64,000 nucleotides of DNA from Ancistrus triradiatus (Eukaryota > Chordata > Actinopteri > Siluriformes > Loricariidae), in NCBI GenBank assembly GCA_025084515.1, contig JAJAGP010000758.1, positions 239,076-303,075 of the forward strand, read 5' to 3'. Below the pieces are notes generated by a model that had not been told where the DNA came from, made no database searches, and worked only from the letters and a program-made list of their open reading frames with translations. This document shows, piece after piece, positions 1-12,174 of the stretch (its first letter is position 1; each line of letters starts with the position of its first letter). The position numbers were made by a program, and so were the translations under genes.

Positions 1-2055
1 TTGCACAAATAGGATCCCTTTCAATGATTCAACTGAGAGCTGGGTTCCTCTCCTTTGTCCACTGGCTCTGCATCAGTGTGAAAAAACTCTCTCTACAGTT
101 GCATTGTGAGGAGGAAGAGTGCAAAAACAAAACTGTGCAATCTTCAGCAGTTCTGAGTAGTATCCAATGCTTTTGGCCTTCTCAAAGTATTTGGTCCACT
201 TCTGGTGCACCCTGCAGGGACCATGAATTCGTCATCACCACTGCAGCTTTCTATGAATTTCTTCATATTAGCAACTTCATCAAAGCATTTAACATCATCA
301 ATTGGCACCCCCTTTTCTCCAAGGTACTTATGCAGGGCCTCCACATCATTCCACTTTGGTGGGCTCACTCATGTCCATCCACATGAATGGTGAGAAATCT
401 TCCATAGGTGTCATCCACTTCCCAGATACTCCAACATGAACTGTACATGCCAAGCACATCAGCTATGAACTTGTTACAGCCCTCTTCAAGTCTTCTCTTG
501 GCCAGCAGTTCCTTAACTTTGAGGGACATGAAAATGTTTGTTCTTCCGTTCAATAAGAAACGTTGTGGATGTTGATCAATATTTTCTTAACCTCCATGAT
601 GGAGTTGTTCTCCCTTTCCATTTCTTGAATGTGATTGTGGAAGACGGACATGAGTGAGTGCATGTGCCACAAGTATATCTCACTAAATGGATTTTCAAAA
701 AAATCCCTTGATCATCATGGGTGGCTTTTCCTGAGACGAAAAGAATGCTTTTAAAAGCAGGGGAACATCTGCAGCATCCTCTCTATGGCCTGGGAACAGA
801 GAGAGCCACCCTGGTCTTGCTGTGTGACAGCATCCTCCTGTATTCAACATCCACAAAATCGCAATACTCTTTGAGGGACTCTGTGCGCACAGTTGTAAAT
901 GTGGAAGTACTGGTAGATTTTAAAAATTATATTCTCAATGTCCACGTCAAGTCTGTCTGCCCCGTGATGGACACAGGTGTTAAGAATATGTGCTGGGCAA
1001 ACCTACACCAATCAATGTTTTTGTTTTGTAGCATTCTCTTCAAATTTGCAAATTACATTATTTCCCCCCTTCGTCACGCCGGGTTCCACCAAAAATTAGT
1101 GTGTTGCAATTGTCGCCGGTAAATGCGACGTATTTGGAAGCCAAATTGATTTTTTACCAATGTTTCCATTAGGAAACTGGCGATGGTGGTTGCAGTCTCG
1201 TTTGGTGTATCTATTGCACTCGAATTAGTTTACTCTGCACACCACCCTCCTTCCAGTCAAAGTACCTAATTATTATGGGGAAGATTTTTCACCGCACCGT
1301 GATTACTCCCATCAGTGCTTACACCACAAAAAATGGGATGTTTTTGAGCGCTTCGTGCGCCACTTCAACAGAATGAGGTGCCAGAAACACCGTCAAACAA
1401 TAGCCTCGGTCTTAGTTCGGGCACAACTAAACTTTTTGGCTGTGTCTGAATCGGGGGAGGGTCTTTTTCAACAATGAACTTGTGCAGTCCATAGATCGAT
1501 AACTGTTGTGATGTTCACTGTGTGAAATGACCCATGCAGCCTCCGCTGCATTCACTGCATCCTCGTTCCCTGGTTTGACAAAGTACTGTGTGATCGAGCT
1601 CGCACTATTCTCGCCTCGGACAGCTGTTTATGCTTCTCGGTGTCCAGTGGCTTTTCAGATCCCTTTGCAACCTCCACTGGACACCGAGGACATATGTGCC
1701 TGCTTTGCACACTGTGCACAAGGCTTCCCATTGTCTCGACCCGGTCTGAAAGCGGGGAGGAAAACTTTTTGTAAATCGTCGGTAAAACATACACTTGCGC
1801 TTCGGCATGTTGCTTGCGTACTGACTGTCTATATTCTGATTAAGAAACAGGGCTGCCCTCACTGACGCGGCTCAGGGATTACTACTACACACGCAGCGCC
1901 GTGCGCAGGGCCCTAGTGCCTGTAAATTTAATGGTCCAATGAAGGTCATTTAAAAACCAGGACATTTCCTCACCTTTTAAAAAAAACCCGGGACGCCTGG
2001 GACAGGACGTGAAATACGGACATGTCCCGGTAAATACGGACGTTTGGTCACCCTA
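1..2055 (-). pseudogene. Decayed hAT-like DNA transposon (5' end and transposase pseudogene)
   Basis: Read on the minus strand, the element starts at about 2055 with the terminal motif TAGGGTGACCAAACGTCC and runs off the left edge. Near 1800 the transposase begins with MPKRKC and a zinc-finger-like stretch (LCTVCKAGTYV, then DTEKHK at about 1640). It continues through SEHHNSYRSMDCTS (about 1480-1530), DVDIENIIFKIYQYFHIY (about 900-955), LSHSKTR (about 820-840), FSEIYLWHMHSL (about 660-690) and a C-terminal part at 144-553. The reading frame changes at least six times and has stops, so it is dead. The order of a zinc finger followed by this central region is what I know from hAT-type transposase-derived proteins of fish. 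The superfamily assignment is inference; the coding decay is seen directly. Confidence 0.62.
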
Positions 2056-2728
2056 ACTTAAGCTCTCTAAACACAAAATCACCTGCAGACGCATGTGCCA
2101 AGTAAGATCGCATCACTCAAAGCCTAAACTCCTGCTAGATGGTACTCCCATTAGCATAGTCAAAGAGGCAAAACATTGGTCAGAAAGCTATCCTTCAAAC
2201 TGGTGTCTCAGGACACCAAATAAAATCAATGTTTTACCAGATGGAGAGCAGGAATTTTCTTACTGATGCAAACCTATGTGGTATATGCAGCAGTGGGGAA
2301 ATTGCACCTGCAGACAACCAGTACAGTAATCACCAGAGCATCTGGCTAATGCTGGGGGCACACCGATGTGCAAAGCCTAGGTTGAAGCACGAGGACCCCC
2401 CATGGAGCTCAGGAGGAGGACGTTAGTCCTACAGTACACAATCATTGTCAAAGCTAATGCTTGAGACTCTGCCCATAATCCAGTGAGCTACCCCCTGAAC
2501 ATCTAATTATTCAAAGCAAAACCAAATCCATCAGGCTCTCGAATTGCTCATTCAACCATACCCAGAAGATCTGGTCCTTGACCTTCCTTTAACAGTGCAA
2601 CATTAGTACTGTGAAATCTTTCTTTGGAATATCAGGAAACCACAGATCATTTTGGACATGACATACACAAAAAAAGGCCTGTACCCGTCCAAACGTGTAT
2701 GTTACAAAATGTTTTGAATTTCCAAAGG
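2056..2728. other. Unassigned non-coding stretch
   Basis: No convincing gene, terminal repeat or known repeat is visible. The short open frame at 2229-2426 has no recognisable similarity. The last part may belong to the LINE fragment that resumes after the Tc1-like insertion (see 4121-4265). Confidence 0.3.
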
Positions 2729-2730
2729 TA

Positions 2731-4120
2731 CAGTGGGGCAAAAAAGTATTTAGTCAACCACTGATTGCGCAAGTTCTCTGACTTAGAAAGATGAGAGAGG
2801 TCTGTAATTTTCATAATAGGTACAGTTCAACTATGAAAGACAAAATGAGAAAAAAAAAATCCAGGAAATCATGGTGGAAAATAAGTATTAGTATGTCACC
2901 CACAAACAAGCAAGATTTCTGGCTCTCACAGACCTGTCACTTCTTCTTTAAGAAGCTCTTCTGTCCTCCACCCGTTACCTGTATTAATGGCACCTGTTTG
3001 ACCTCGTTATTTGTATAAAAGACACCTGTCCACAGCCTCAAACAGTCAGACTCCAAACTCAACCATGGCCAAGACCAAAGAGCTGTTGAAGGACACCAGG
3101 AAGAAAACTGTAGACTTGCACCAGGCTGGGAAGAGTGAATCTACAATAGGCAAGCAGGTTGGTGTGAATAAATCAACTGTGGGAGCAATTGTAAGACAAG
3201 ACCCTTGATAATCTCCCTTGATCTGGGGCTCCACGCAAGATCTCATCCCGTGGATTCAAAATGATCATGAGAACGGTGGGCAAAAATCCCAGAACTACAT
3301 GGAGGGACCTGATGACTGACCTGCAGAGAGTTGGGACCAAAGTAAAAAGGCTACCATCAGTAACATACTACGCCGAGAGGGACTTGGATCCTGCAGTGCC
3401 AGGCATGTCCCTCTGCTTAAGCAAGTACATGTCCAGGCCCATCTGAAGTTTGCCAGAGAGCATATGGATGATCCAGAAGAAGATTGGGAGAATATCATGT
3501 AGTCAGATGAAATCAAAATAGACCTTTTTTGGTAAAAACTCAACTCGCCGTGTTTGTAGGATGAAGAATTCTGAGTTGCACAATACCTACTTTGAAGCAT
3601 GGGGGTGGAAACCTCATGCTTTGGGGCTGTTTTTCTGCAAGGGGAACAGCGACTGATTCGTGTTGAGGGAAGAATGAACAGGGCCATGTATCATGAGATT
3701 TTAAACCAAAACCTCCTTCCATCAGTGAGAGCATTGAAGATGGAACGTGGCTGGGTCTTCCAGCATGACAATGATCCCAAACACACCGCTCGGGCAACAA
3801 AGGAGTGGCTCCGAAAAAGCATTTCAAGGTTCTGGAGTGGCCTAGCCAGTCTCCAGACCTCAGCCCCATAGAAAATTTGTGGCAGGAGTTGAAAGTCTGT
3901 GTTGCCCCAAAATATCACTGCTCTAGAGGAGATCTTCATGGAGCAATGGGCCAACATACCAGCTACAGTGTGTGCCAACCTGGTGAAGACTTACAAGAAA
4001 TGTTTGACCTCTGTCATTGCCAACAAATGTTATGTTATGATGAAAATTACAGACCTTTTTTAGCTTTCTAAGTAGGAGAACACAATCAGTGACTGACTAA
4101 ATACTTGTTTTGCCCCACTA
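2731..4120 (+). mobile_element. Tc1/mariner-like transposon with broken transposase
   Basis: The inverted ends are CAGTGGGGCAAAAAAGTATT at 2731 and its imperfect complement ending at 4120, each next to a TA dinucleotide, the usual Tc1 target duplication. The transposase starts at 3065 (MAKTKELLKDTRKK) with an N-terminal helix-turn-helix (STIGKQVGVNKSTVGAIV, 3140-3190). It then shifts frame several times. Catalytic-region landmarks survive: SDE at about 3500 (first Asp), FQHDNDPKHTA near 3760 (second Asp) and SPIENLWQELK at 3870 (Glu). Stops and frameshifts make it non-autonomous. The same subfamily recurs at 50960-57782 and 58510-59144. The length of about 1.4 kb is a little short for the family. 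Confidence 0.9.
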
Positions 4121-4265
4121 TACATCCCCATCTACACAGATGGCTCCAAATCTGAATGCAGACTTAATCGGTCTGGAGGACTTCAGAACACATCTCACGA
4201 GCTACAGCTTTGTTTTCACAGTAGAACCTTATTCCCTGCTACTGTCAATAAAAATTATCAGATGG
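4121..4265 (+). pseudogene. Possible LINE RNase H fragment interrupted by the Tc1-like element
   Basis: Immediately after the Tc1 end the plus strand reads IPIYTDGSKSE, which resembles the YTDGSK start of RNase H domains in I-clade LINEs. Nothing else of the domain is clear. If correct, the Tc1 at 2731-4120 jumped into this LINE. The assignment rests on one short motif. Confidence 0.3.
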
Positions 4266-5290
4266 ACCTAACAACCAGAGACAGTTCATGCTTGCAGGCA
4301 AATCATGCTTGCAGGTTATCAACTAACTTATGATAGACCAACCTGCCATTATGAATATCTTACAGGAATGCATGACCTTCAAAGTCCCCTCAAAGATAAA
4401 GAACCCAAGCAACTTCCTGTCAACTGTGGGCCTGAAAACACTAATCTAGACCACCAGACAAAGACAAGACACCAATCATTCTAGCAGCCTGTATATGACA
4501 ACACAGACCTGCCACTATCACTTCCTGCTATGAAGAGGACCTACAGGTTACGATGGTGTTAAACACCAACCAATAAAACCACAATTGCTTTTTATGTCAC
4601 ATCTCTTAAAGTACTGATTGCTTCAATAACTGCTCTTAGACTTCCATTACAGATGAGGAAGCCAGTGTTCCATTACTATTCCATTAGTGCAGAGAAATGT
4701 AAGTCGTAGATTGAAATTAGGTTGGACTATTCATATGACCTCACTGTAACTCTGCCACAAATACACTTTCACGGAAACATTGTATTTAATATGCCAGTAA
4801 TTAATGCTGTTTAACTGACTGTATCCCCTACACAGATGTGGTACTATTAAGACTAATGTTCACTGTGTTCTAGTCAGTGTTCCATCCACTGTGTTTAAAA
4901 ACATGTGTAAATAGCATTTGGTATCACAACCTGTGGTATCACCTCTGAAGCAACCACTTCCATAGTCAACATTCAATAAAAGTCAATATTTTGAATTTAG
5001 TGTTGTAGTCATGATGACTGAGGTCAAGATGACTGAAATAGTTTTGGTTAAAATCAAATAATAAAATGACCTATTTTGTCCAGAACACATCAGGAAGGTT
5101 AAACTTGTGTGATCTAGACAGTGCTTTACTGTATTCTGAAACAATCCTGCAATGTACCACACATGCATTCAGCATAGAAGAATCATGACTGTTGGCTTCT
5201 GCACAAGTGTATGCAACAATTTAAAGCAGATAAATGTAATGGCTTACAGTACATTTCTTTATTATTTTTGCACACTTCACCGCTACTTCA
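4266..5290. other. AT-rich stretch without identified features
   Basis: No open frame with recognisable similarity, no terminal repeats and no tandem array is visible. It is probably intronic or old repeat DNA. Confidence 0.3.
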
Positions 5291-5780
5291 CATTAGTGGG
5301 ACAGTGGTAGTGTCACGAAGCACACACGCAGGATGAAATCAACTGCAGGTTTATTATTATTTATTATTATTTTTATTATCCAAAATCGTAGTCAAAAACA
5401 GATCAAGGGGTCAAAAAATACCAAAAATTCAAAAAACCAGCAGACAAAATCAGGGGACAGGCAAAGCACAGTAGTCGGAGGACGAAGCAGTAGTCGAGAA
5501 CCAGGATATCAAAACAATAGATAAATGCTCGGAATGACAGGAATGAAAACACTGACGAGACCTTGCTACGAGTAGTCAAATATGCCGTGCTTAAATAGTA
5601 CTTCAAAATGGCCGTGCACCGGAAGCAGTCAAAACTCCGGTGATGGCTCCCTCTGCTGTCGCGGCATGGATTACTCAGCCGTCGTGACAGGTAGCTTAGT
5701 GGTTAAGAAGGCCAGGGTTCAAATCCCACCACTGGCACTATGGTTGTAATTGGTATGTTGCTCTGGATAAGTGCATTAAC
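5291..5780 (+). repeat. tRNA-derived SINE, split by a solo LTR
   Basis: The tRNA-like head begins before the insertion (GACAGTGGTAG) and resumes after it (CTTAGTGGTTAAG, box A-like, then GGTTCAAATCCCACC, box B). A shortened tail follows with GCTCTGGATAAGTGC, typical of the fish SINE core. The LTR at 5311-5689 sits inside box A. Copies of the same SINE group are at 5990, 10076, 12175 and 47133. Confidence 0.75.
5311..5689 (-). repeat. Solo LTR (family B) in a SINE
   Basis: The 379-bp unit is bounded by TGTCACGAAG and GTCGTGACA and flanked by the direct repeat GGTAG (5306-5310 and 5690-5694). Read on the minus strand it aligns along its length with the LTR at 12267-12631, including the start TGTCACGACGG, a TATTTAAGCA promoter-like box and a polyadenylation region near the end. 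A TG...CA unit with a 5-bp duplication and no internal coding sequence is what a solo LTR of a gypsy-type element looks like. Confidence 0.82.
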
Positions 5781-5989
5781 ATATTCTTAACAATCCAATC
5801 ATAATCAGATTTATGTAGTAATTCAAGTGGTCATGAAAACAGCATACTCTGATTTCTAAAATAGGATTAAAGTCTAGAAATCAGATTAGGGAATCCAATA
5901 AAGAGAGTTGTAATTGGTATCAGTAACCAGATATCAGTATAACCCTATATTCTTACTCTGATTTCAATCAGTTTTCTCTGTGGGACTGT
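5781..5989 (-). repeat. Fragment related to the MITE at 21010-21727
   Basis: The stretch around 5845-5905 (AGCATACTCTGAT, then CTAGAAATCAGATTA) matches the reverse complement of about 21430-21480 in the MITE. Ends cannot be placed. Confidence 0.35.
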
Positions 5990-6140
5990 GGTGGTTTAGT
6001 AGTACTGGACTATGGACCAGAAGGTCCAGTGTTCAAATTCCAACTCTGCCAAGCTGTCACTGTTGGGTCCTTGAGCAAGGCACTTAACCCACAATTGCTT
6101 GGATAAGGGTGTGTGCTACATGAATAAATGTAATGTAAAG
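5990..6140 (+). repeat. tRNA-derived SINE
   Basis: The tRNA-like head has box A-like GTGGTTTAGTAG and box B-like TTCAAATTCCA. The fish SINE core follows (GTCCTTGAGCAAGGCACTTAACCC) and then a short tail with AATGTAATG. No intact target duplication was found. Confidence 0.75.
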
Positions 6141-7074
6141 GTGATTACTCAGGTGCGGAACTAGTGGTCTCAAATACAGGGGTAAAGTCTTAGAAGTATT
6201 TATTGCCTTGAATTATTTTCAGTGTCACCTAGTAACCTTCCTTGAAATCTCGCTTTAGGAATATGATTACTCATAAGATAAACCCAGACTTTGTAGAAAG
6301 AACTGTTACTGAATTAAACTTGTATGTTTCAATGGAACATTCACGTGTCTTTTTATACTGGATGTGATTGGTTTAAAGTTTTGGAAGTTGATAATAGTTT
6401 ACACAGCATCTGATTTATTTGAAACCACTGATGACTGGTTTGACCCACAAAACGTATCTATGTAGACAGAATCATCTATTCAAAAGCTAGTTTTTGGTAT
6501 AAGGTGGACAATAACATAGCTCAGTCTTTTCCTTTATCCTTTATTTATATTCCCTGTCCCTTTCTTTCTACCTCTCCCTTCATATCATTCTAATGTTACA
6601 TAGCTAAAACTGCAAATCATTGCATTAATCTCAAAATATAGCTCAAACTAATGTATCAATTACAATGACTCAATTACTTTTAAACAGACTTCTATTCTAA
6701 CTTGCTGAAACCTAGTGCTAACAAATTTCAGTACAAATTCAGCCGTTATTGATTGCTTTATTAACAGTAGAGAGGTGAGTGTAATGAGTACAGTGACATG
6801 ACCTCAATTTAACAAAGTTGACTCAAGTCTGCTCCTCACTGGGTAATGCACACACACCAACAGACACTTGGATTTATGAAGACCTTGTCTAGTGCTATTA
6901 AACATGTGCACTTATTTGGGCAAAGGATTACAGTAAAACAGATTTTTAAGCCGACAGAATAATGAGAAACTGTCACCGTTTACTGTAGATACAACAGCTG
7001 AACACAACTTGGAATTTATTTTAATGTGCAGGATATAGCAGTTGTTAGCATAGATAATGTTACCAAATTCATTA
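6141..7074. other. Unassigned stretch
   Basis: Pyrimidine-rich and AT-rich segments, without coding similarity or clear repeat boundaries. Confidence 0.3.
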
Positions 7075-8400
7075 TCGGCTATTGTCATTTAACACTAGGA
7101 AAGGCTCAGACCTTCCCTTTAACCAGTACCTACACTTATCCAAGGCCAACTTGATAGCTAGATGTTCACAGCTGCCAATGCCATAGTTCCTCTGAGCATC
7201 ATTCAGCTTCTTAAAAATGTAGACAAAGAAAAACAGTTTGGGAAGTTCTCTTATTCACTGTGACAAGTTACCCCGACATCCACCTCAATCTTATTTATAT
7301 CAGGATCTGAGTGGTGGAGCAAAGGTGAACTGATGCTGATGATATAGTGGTAACTTGGTAGTCTTGGTTTTATCGAATACCTCCAAAGTTATGATAATCT
7401 AAGGGAACATTAGAAATGTCAGGGACAAGAGAACTTTCAATGGAAGTGGAAGCACAGGTTAACTTGATTCAAAATTTGAAACAGTTCAGTAATTTCATTA
7501 TGTGGCCAGGAAATTGAGCAGTTATGGAGGCAAAGCCAGGGCAGACCTAATATAATGCAATGTTCTGGAGTCAGGACCAAAATATTCTTGATTCTTGATG
7601 TGTGGTACCAACAGTCATCTTCAGTGGTTGGGTGACGTGTGCAATCTCACCACTTCTGATTGATTGTTAGTCAACTGAATGTGGATAGGAGAGGTTATAG
7701 GAAGGCATATCCCATTCAAGAGAAATTCCCAAACTGTTCTTCTGTGTCTACATTTTTATTGATGGCTTTTACCAATTCAAAGTGAAGAAATGGGACTTAC
7801 ATAGGATTTAACCCAATGGTAGATAATGGGGAATCCCAGGGAGAAGCCTGAACACTTTATGAGGGATAGATGGGATGGAACCACATGGTTCCATTTCCCA
7901 CAGTATAGACAAAGAGGTTTTTCCTGGGGGGTGAGATGAGTAGCACCAAGTTGCATGGTTCTTTTGTCAGATCAGGCCTAACTTCATGGAATGGGAGTGT
8001 CGGAGGTTCTTCAGGGGAATAGCAATATTTATCAGCTCATTGAGTACCCTGTGAAGCTCTGCCAGTTAGAGGGGCATTTCCAATGTGATTCTCTCTGGAT
8101 CACCGGCAAGAGCCAAGTGGTGGCGAGTGAAGTAAAGAGAGTACAGAAGAAGGAAGCAACAGCATTTCAGTGTAGGGCAATTGTATTTATCAAGAAGTGC
8201 AAGTTTTCTTACTGCTTGAGCTGGGACTTCAATGGTTGGATTAACAGGAAGAGAGGTTGGTGGAGGTGTTTGAGTCAGGGAGACAGGGCTGCCAGATTGT
8301 GGAAGCTGTACTGCTGCTGTGAACTACCCAATGTTATGGCATTTCCTAATTCCTCCAGCTTATTGTAATGGTTAGGCCGGAGCTTTCCTTGTTCAGCTAT
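7075..8400 (-). pseudogene. Decayed, internally deleted Ty3/gypsy element (gag-pol remnants)
   Basis: Read on the minus strand, a gag-like part lies at about 8000-8340. The CCHC knuckle region follows at 7870-7960 (EPMQLGATHLTPQEK, then LCLYCGKWNHVV, where the final Cys is not preserved). The protease-to-RT spacer is at about 7540-7580 (IILGLPWLCLHN). A jump then leads directly to RNase H near 7110-7210 (LNDAQRNYG...LAIKLALDKCRYWLKG). Most of the reverse transcriptase is missing. Many stops and frameshifts are present and no LTR could be recognised at either end. It is not the same lineage as the 12.9-kb element. It appears to be an old copy. Confidence 0.7.
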
Positions 8401-8740
8401 GGTATTGGCTCAATCTCGCAAGGTATTTGGATTGTTAGTACTAAGCTAAAGCATGAACAAAAGCACACTATTTATAGTGTTGACCCCAGACTATATACTA
8501 ATACCCCAAAACATTAGTGTAATATTTGGGTGTTCTCAAATTTAAACTTAATGCTATATTGTGTAAGTATTATACAAAACGCACCATTTATGCGCTATAA
8601 GCTCCCCTGAATAAAAAATGTCACCTTGTGTGTTTAAGGTTGTAGTAACTTCAGGTTCCTACAGATGGCATTGCAAGAGGATGATGGAGCTATAAATATC
8701 TGCAGGGTGTGCAACAGGATTCATAGATTAAGAAGAGGTG
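8401..8740. other. Unassigned AT-rich stretch
   Basis: No coding similarity, repeat end or RNA gene is visible. Confidence 0.3.
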
Positions 8741-8750
8741 GTACAGTTCA

Positions 8751-9245
8751 GTGAATGTTTGGTTGGATGTGTGGAAATTGAGTCTCACGGCAGATGGTAA
8801 TGATTGGCAAAAAGAAGTGACTGCATTTGGGTGCGCCACAGGCCATAGTGTGAAGGAAATAGTTGAATTTGTAGGTGTATCAAAGCATACGGTCATACGG
8901 GTCTACCAGCATTGGCAAAAATCCCAGTCTACAGGAAATTCTCGTTGGAATTGTGGCCGAAAGACAAAACTGATGGAAAGGGACTGCCTGGGTGTTTCAC
9001 CGATTGGGAATACAAATTCCTATGTTTTCAGCCAAAAATTTATGTGAGAAGTCAACACAGGTCCTTCACATTGAATTTATGAAAGAACACTCTGCAGAGA
9101 ACTGCATAAAATGAACATTTGTCGCAGAGTGACATGCAAGACGTCTTCACAAAGTTGTTGTGGTCTACAGCCTATCCCAGTATTCACTTGTTAAGCAAAA
9201 AAGTGTATTTTAGATGAGACACCAATCAATTGTGGGGTCCACATT
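8751..9245 (+). pseudogene. Tc1/mariner-type transposase N-terminal fragment
   Basis: The frame from 8751 contains a helix-turn-helix segment (GHSVKEIVEFVGVSKHTVIR) and the linker NCGRKTKLMERD, both typical of transposase DNA-binding halves in the Tc1/mariner superfamily. The continuation to about 9245 can be followed only through frameshifts and stops. The catalytic domain is not recognisable. It is a different lineage from the elements at 2731 and 20308. Confidence 0.6.
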
Positions 9246-10075
9246 CTGTATAGTAAGGTCTTATTGTTACACATAATTCACAATTTTTTTTTCAACACTG
9301 ATCTGACAACAGTAGCTTTGAGTGGGAGTAGACTGAGCAGTAGAAGCCTCCAGAGAACCACTTCTGGGCAAAGAACAGAACACATTATCAGAGAAGCCGT
9401 TAAACACAGCCCAGATTAATTCGTTTTTTTAAAGGTAATGTGCACTGTGGATGATGGCTTTTGAATCAGGAAGGCTAGCAGACCAAGGCACTGATATGAA
9501 CCATATATTTATTAAAACGGAGCAAAGCTTTTACATTTTGCATGTGACTCACAATGACAGAACAGACAAAGACTTCTTGAGAAAAGAGTTGTTGAGATTT
9601 GTCAGAAATGGTTTTATAAAAGTATTTTTAATTTTTCAGAGTGAGTGCCCTTGTTATATCCAGCTAACATTTCTCATGAATGTCAAGGAAATTTGCAATT
9701 TAATTTTTCTTCATATTCATGCTGCTTTGTGACTGTCAGTCTGTTGAAACCATAACTGTCTGGTTGAAGGTGAATCCTTTAAGTAATGCCATTTTAAAGA
9801 ATTTGTTTGACAACAGGTGAGGCTGAAAAGTCACAAGTTATCTAAAATTACTACAGCAGTGTGTAACTGTGTTTTCTGTGTAAGACACGTTGGGTAATAA
9901 TGAAATGGACATGTTTGTGGGTAGCTTTAATAATGTTGTGCAGTCAAAGGCATTCAGTACTAAAGAATTCCATGACTTTACAGATAGGACAGGTATCAAT
10001 GTTAGTTAGTTAGGTATCAATGATAGTAACTCTGGTAGAAAAGAGGGTGTAAATGTAAGTAGTAGCAATGTGATT
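9246..10075. other. Unassigned stretch
   Basis: A 93-codon open frame at 9451-9732 has no recognisable motif and ordinary AT-rich composition, so I do not call it a gene. No repeats with clear ends are visible. Confidence 0.3.
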
Positions 10076-10243
10076 GCCTAGACTATGGACCAGAAGGTCC
10101 AGGGTTCAAATCCCACCTCTGTCAAGCTGCCACTGTTGAGTGCTTGAGCAATCCCTTTAAGCCACAATTGCTTGGATTGTAAGATTGTATCAGTTGTAAG
10201 TCGCTCTAGATAAGGATGTCTGCTAAATGACTAAATGTAAATG
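10076..10243 (+). repeat. tRNA-derived SINE (5'-truncated)
   Basis: It begins inside the tRNA-like head (ACTATGGACCAGAAGGTCC). It then has box B (GGTTCAAATCCCACC), the core TAAGCCACAATTGCTTGGAT, and the end GTAAGTCGCTCTAGATAAGG with TGTCTGCTAAATG. Box A is missing. Confidence 0.78.
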
Positions 10244-10329
10244 TAAGTAGACAAACACTCACTGGCGAGTCAACTCAGGAATGTATGGCCATTTTATAAC
10301 AATATATTTAATAACAGTATATTTACACA

Positions 10330-10530
10330 GTCATGACGTTAAGACCAGTGACAGGTGAAGTGAATAACATTGAATATCATGTTACAATGGCAACTGTCAC
10401 AGGGTGGGTGTGTTACCCGGCAAGAGAACAGTCAGTTCTTGAATTAGAAGCTGGAAAAATGAAAAGGCATAAGCCTTGGACTTTATGGACTTTGACAAGG
10501 TCCAAATTATCATAGTTAAACAACCAGTCA
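10330..10530 (+). mobile_element. Tc1-like element fragment (transposase start)
   Basis: The stretch carries the upstream region and first codons of a second Tc1 lineage (a start near 10459, then a run similar to the basic N-terminus and the phrase 'DFDKGQI' in that lineage, here degraded). It ends abruptly at about 10530. No inverted termini are present. The call rests on similarity to the well-known fish family that also supplies 20308-20970. Confidence 0.5.
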
Positions 10531-10752
10531 GAGGGTGCAAGCTGACTCTGTCCTACAAGTACATTGGCAGTAGCATACCATTCAGTAAGGCATGATAGTT
10601 ATGCCATTACCCATAACAAAATGTTGCAGTAAAGATACTGTACCAGGTGACTGTTTACAAATAACCATAGCTTAATCATTGTGTTTCATACTGTAGACCT
10701 ATGGAGTTTGAATGGATTGGATTGGAATTATTTGTTTATTTAACGCTGCATC

Positions 10753-11588
10753 TGTCAGGAGTCATACCAGGTATGGACTCCAGATAGTAGCACCCGCTCT
10801 CTTTTCCTGGTACGATTCCTGGCAGCCACTGTGATTGAGCTGTCAGTCACTAGACAGCGCAATCAAAGCATATGATCCTCAGCTGCTGCCTCTGGCTATT
10901 TAAGAGCCTCGCCACTGGCAGAAGCTGTTGGATCATCTGACTGCACATGCCGCTTTTGCCCCCAATCGTCGCTACAGCGTTTTACTTAATAATGATCCCA
11001 CTGGCCACACGTGTGTACCGAAACCTCACCCCTTCTCAATTGCTCTTATATAGAGCCCCGCGCGTTGCCGTTTCTTTCCGTTCACTTTTCTTTCATTTCA
11101 TTTCATTTATAGGGACAACGGGATAATCTAGGCTCAGAAAGGAGCGCTGGGAAGCGTGAGGTAAAAGCATTGTAGGGCTGTAGGTAGTGTAGGGACAGCT
11201 ATTCTAACGTTTGGTTTGTTTCCTTTTCTCTTCCCTCTCTACCTACTTCCGCCCTCGCGTTTCCCACGCTACGCGCCGACCTGTTCAGTGCTCGGTCTCC
11301 ACCCCCCTCTGTCTCTCTCTGCAGAGCTGACATGCAGCAGTGCGTTTCCTCTGCTCCTTGGCTTGAGCTCTGTGTGTGTGACTGCCTGATCACAGATTCG
11401 CTGCTTTGCACACACACAGATTCTCACTTTATTTGTTATTCATTTATTTGTATTTATTTAATTCAACTTATTTATTTTATTTCATTTCAGTTCAATAATA
11501 CCATCTAGAGCTAACTGCATTTGGGTCCCAAAACCTTCTTATTTAGTTTTGACGGTTCGTCATCGTTTCCACATGGCGAACCCTAACA
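10753..11588 (+). repeat. Solo LTR (family A)
   Basis: The 836-bp unit starts TGTCAGGAGTC, ends GCGAACCCTAACA, and is flanked by the direct repeat GCATC (10748-10752 and 11589-11593). A TATTTAAG promoter-like box lies near 10897. The 3' part (GAGCTAACTGCATTTGGGTC at about 11508) recurs at 24370 and, inverted, at 24550. The TG...CA ends with a 5-bp duplication and no coding content fit a solo LTR. The related copies at 23599-25792 suggest it belongs to the gag-repeat (N) group. Confidence 0.8.
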
Positions 11589-12174
11589 GCATCAACGTAA
11601 ATGATATTCATAACAGGACAAGTTTACATCGATACTACTCAGACACATTCATTATCTGTCAATATAGTGACTAGTTAACCTAACCTGTCTTTGGAATATA
11701 GGACTCCACAAGGACACCTAAAGAACATGCTAAAAACATGAATTTGAGATTGAATGAAGGATCTCTGGAGTTGTGTGGTGTCTACGCAAACCACTTGTGC
11801 CACCATGCCACCCCCTATATAGATATTTTATTATATTACCTCTAGATTAGTGGTTTCAAAATTGTGGGGAGCTATTGCAGAGGGGCATGTCAAAGGCAAA
11901 TACATGAGGCATGTTTATATACAATAATGCATGTGACTTGTAGTAATTCCACTGTAAAGGTGATTTGTCACTTTATTTTGTTTTGTTAAATAAGAAGTTG
12001 CAGTTTTGTAGGAATTATGTTGTTTAAAATAAACATAGACATATATGTGTGTCACAGTGGAGGGGCACAAAAATATTCTTATCTACAAAAGGGGGAAAAA
12101 ATGTCTGGGTGCCAGTGCTCTACATAATGTTCTTATGATTTATTATTCATTTAGCAATGCAAATTAATTACAGT
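11589..12174. other. Unassigned stretch
   Basis: No feature beyond the target duplication at its left edge. Confidence 0.3.

Noticed and set aside
9451..9732. 93-codon open frame
   Set aside because: No motif, no splice context, AT-rich composition expected by chance; no similarity recognised.
11199..11417. 72-codon minus-strand frame inside the LTR at 10753-11588
   Set aside because: The LTR boundaries and TSD explain the stretch; the frame is not shared with the other LTR-A copies as far as could be read.
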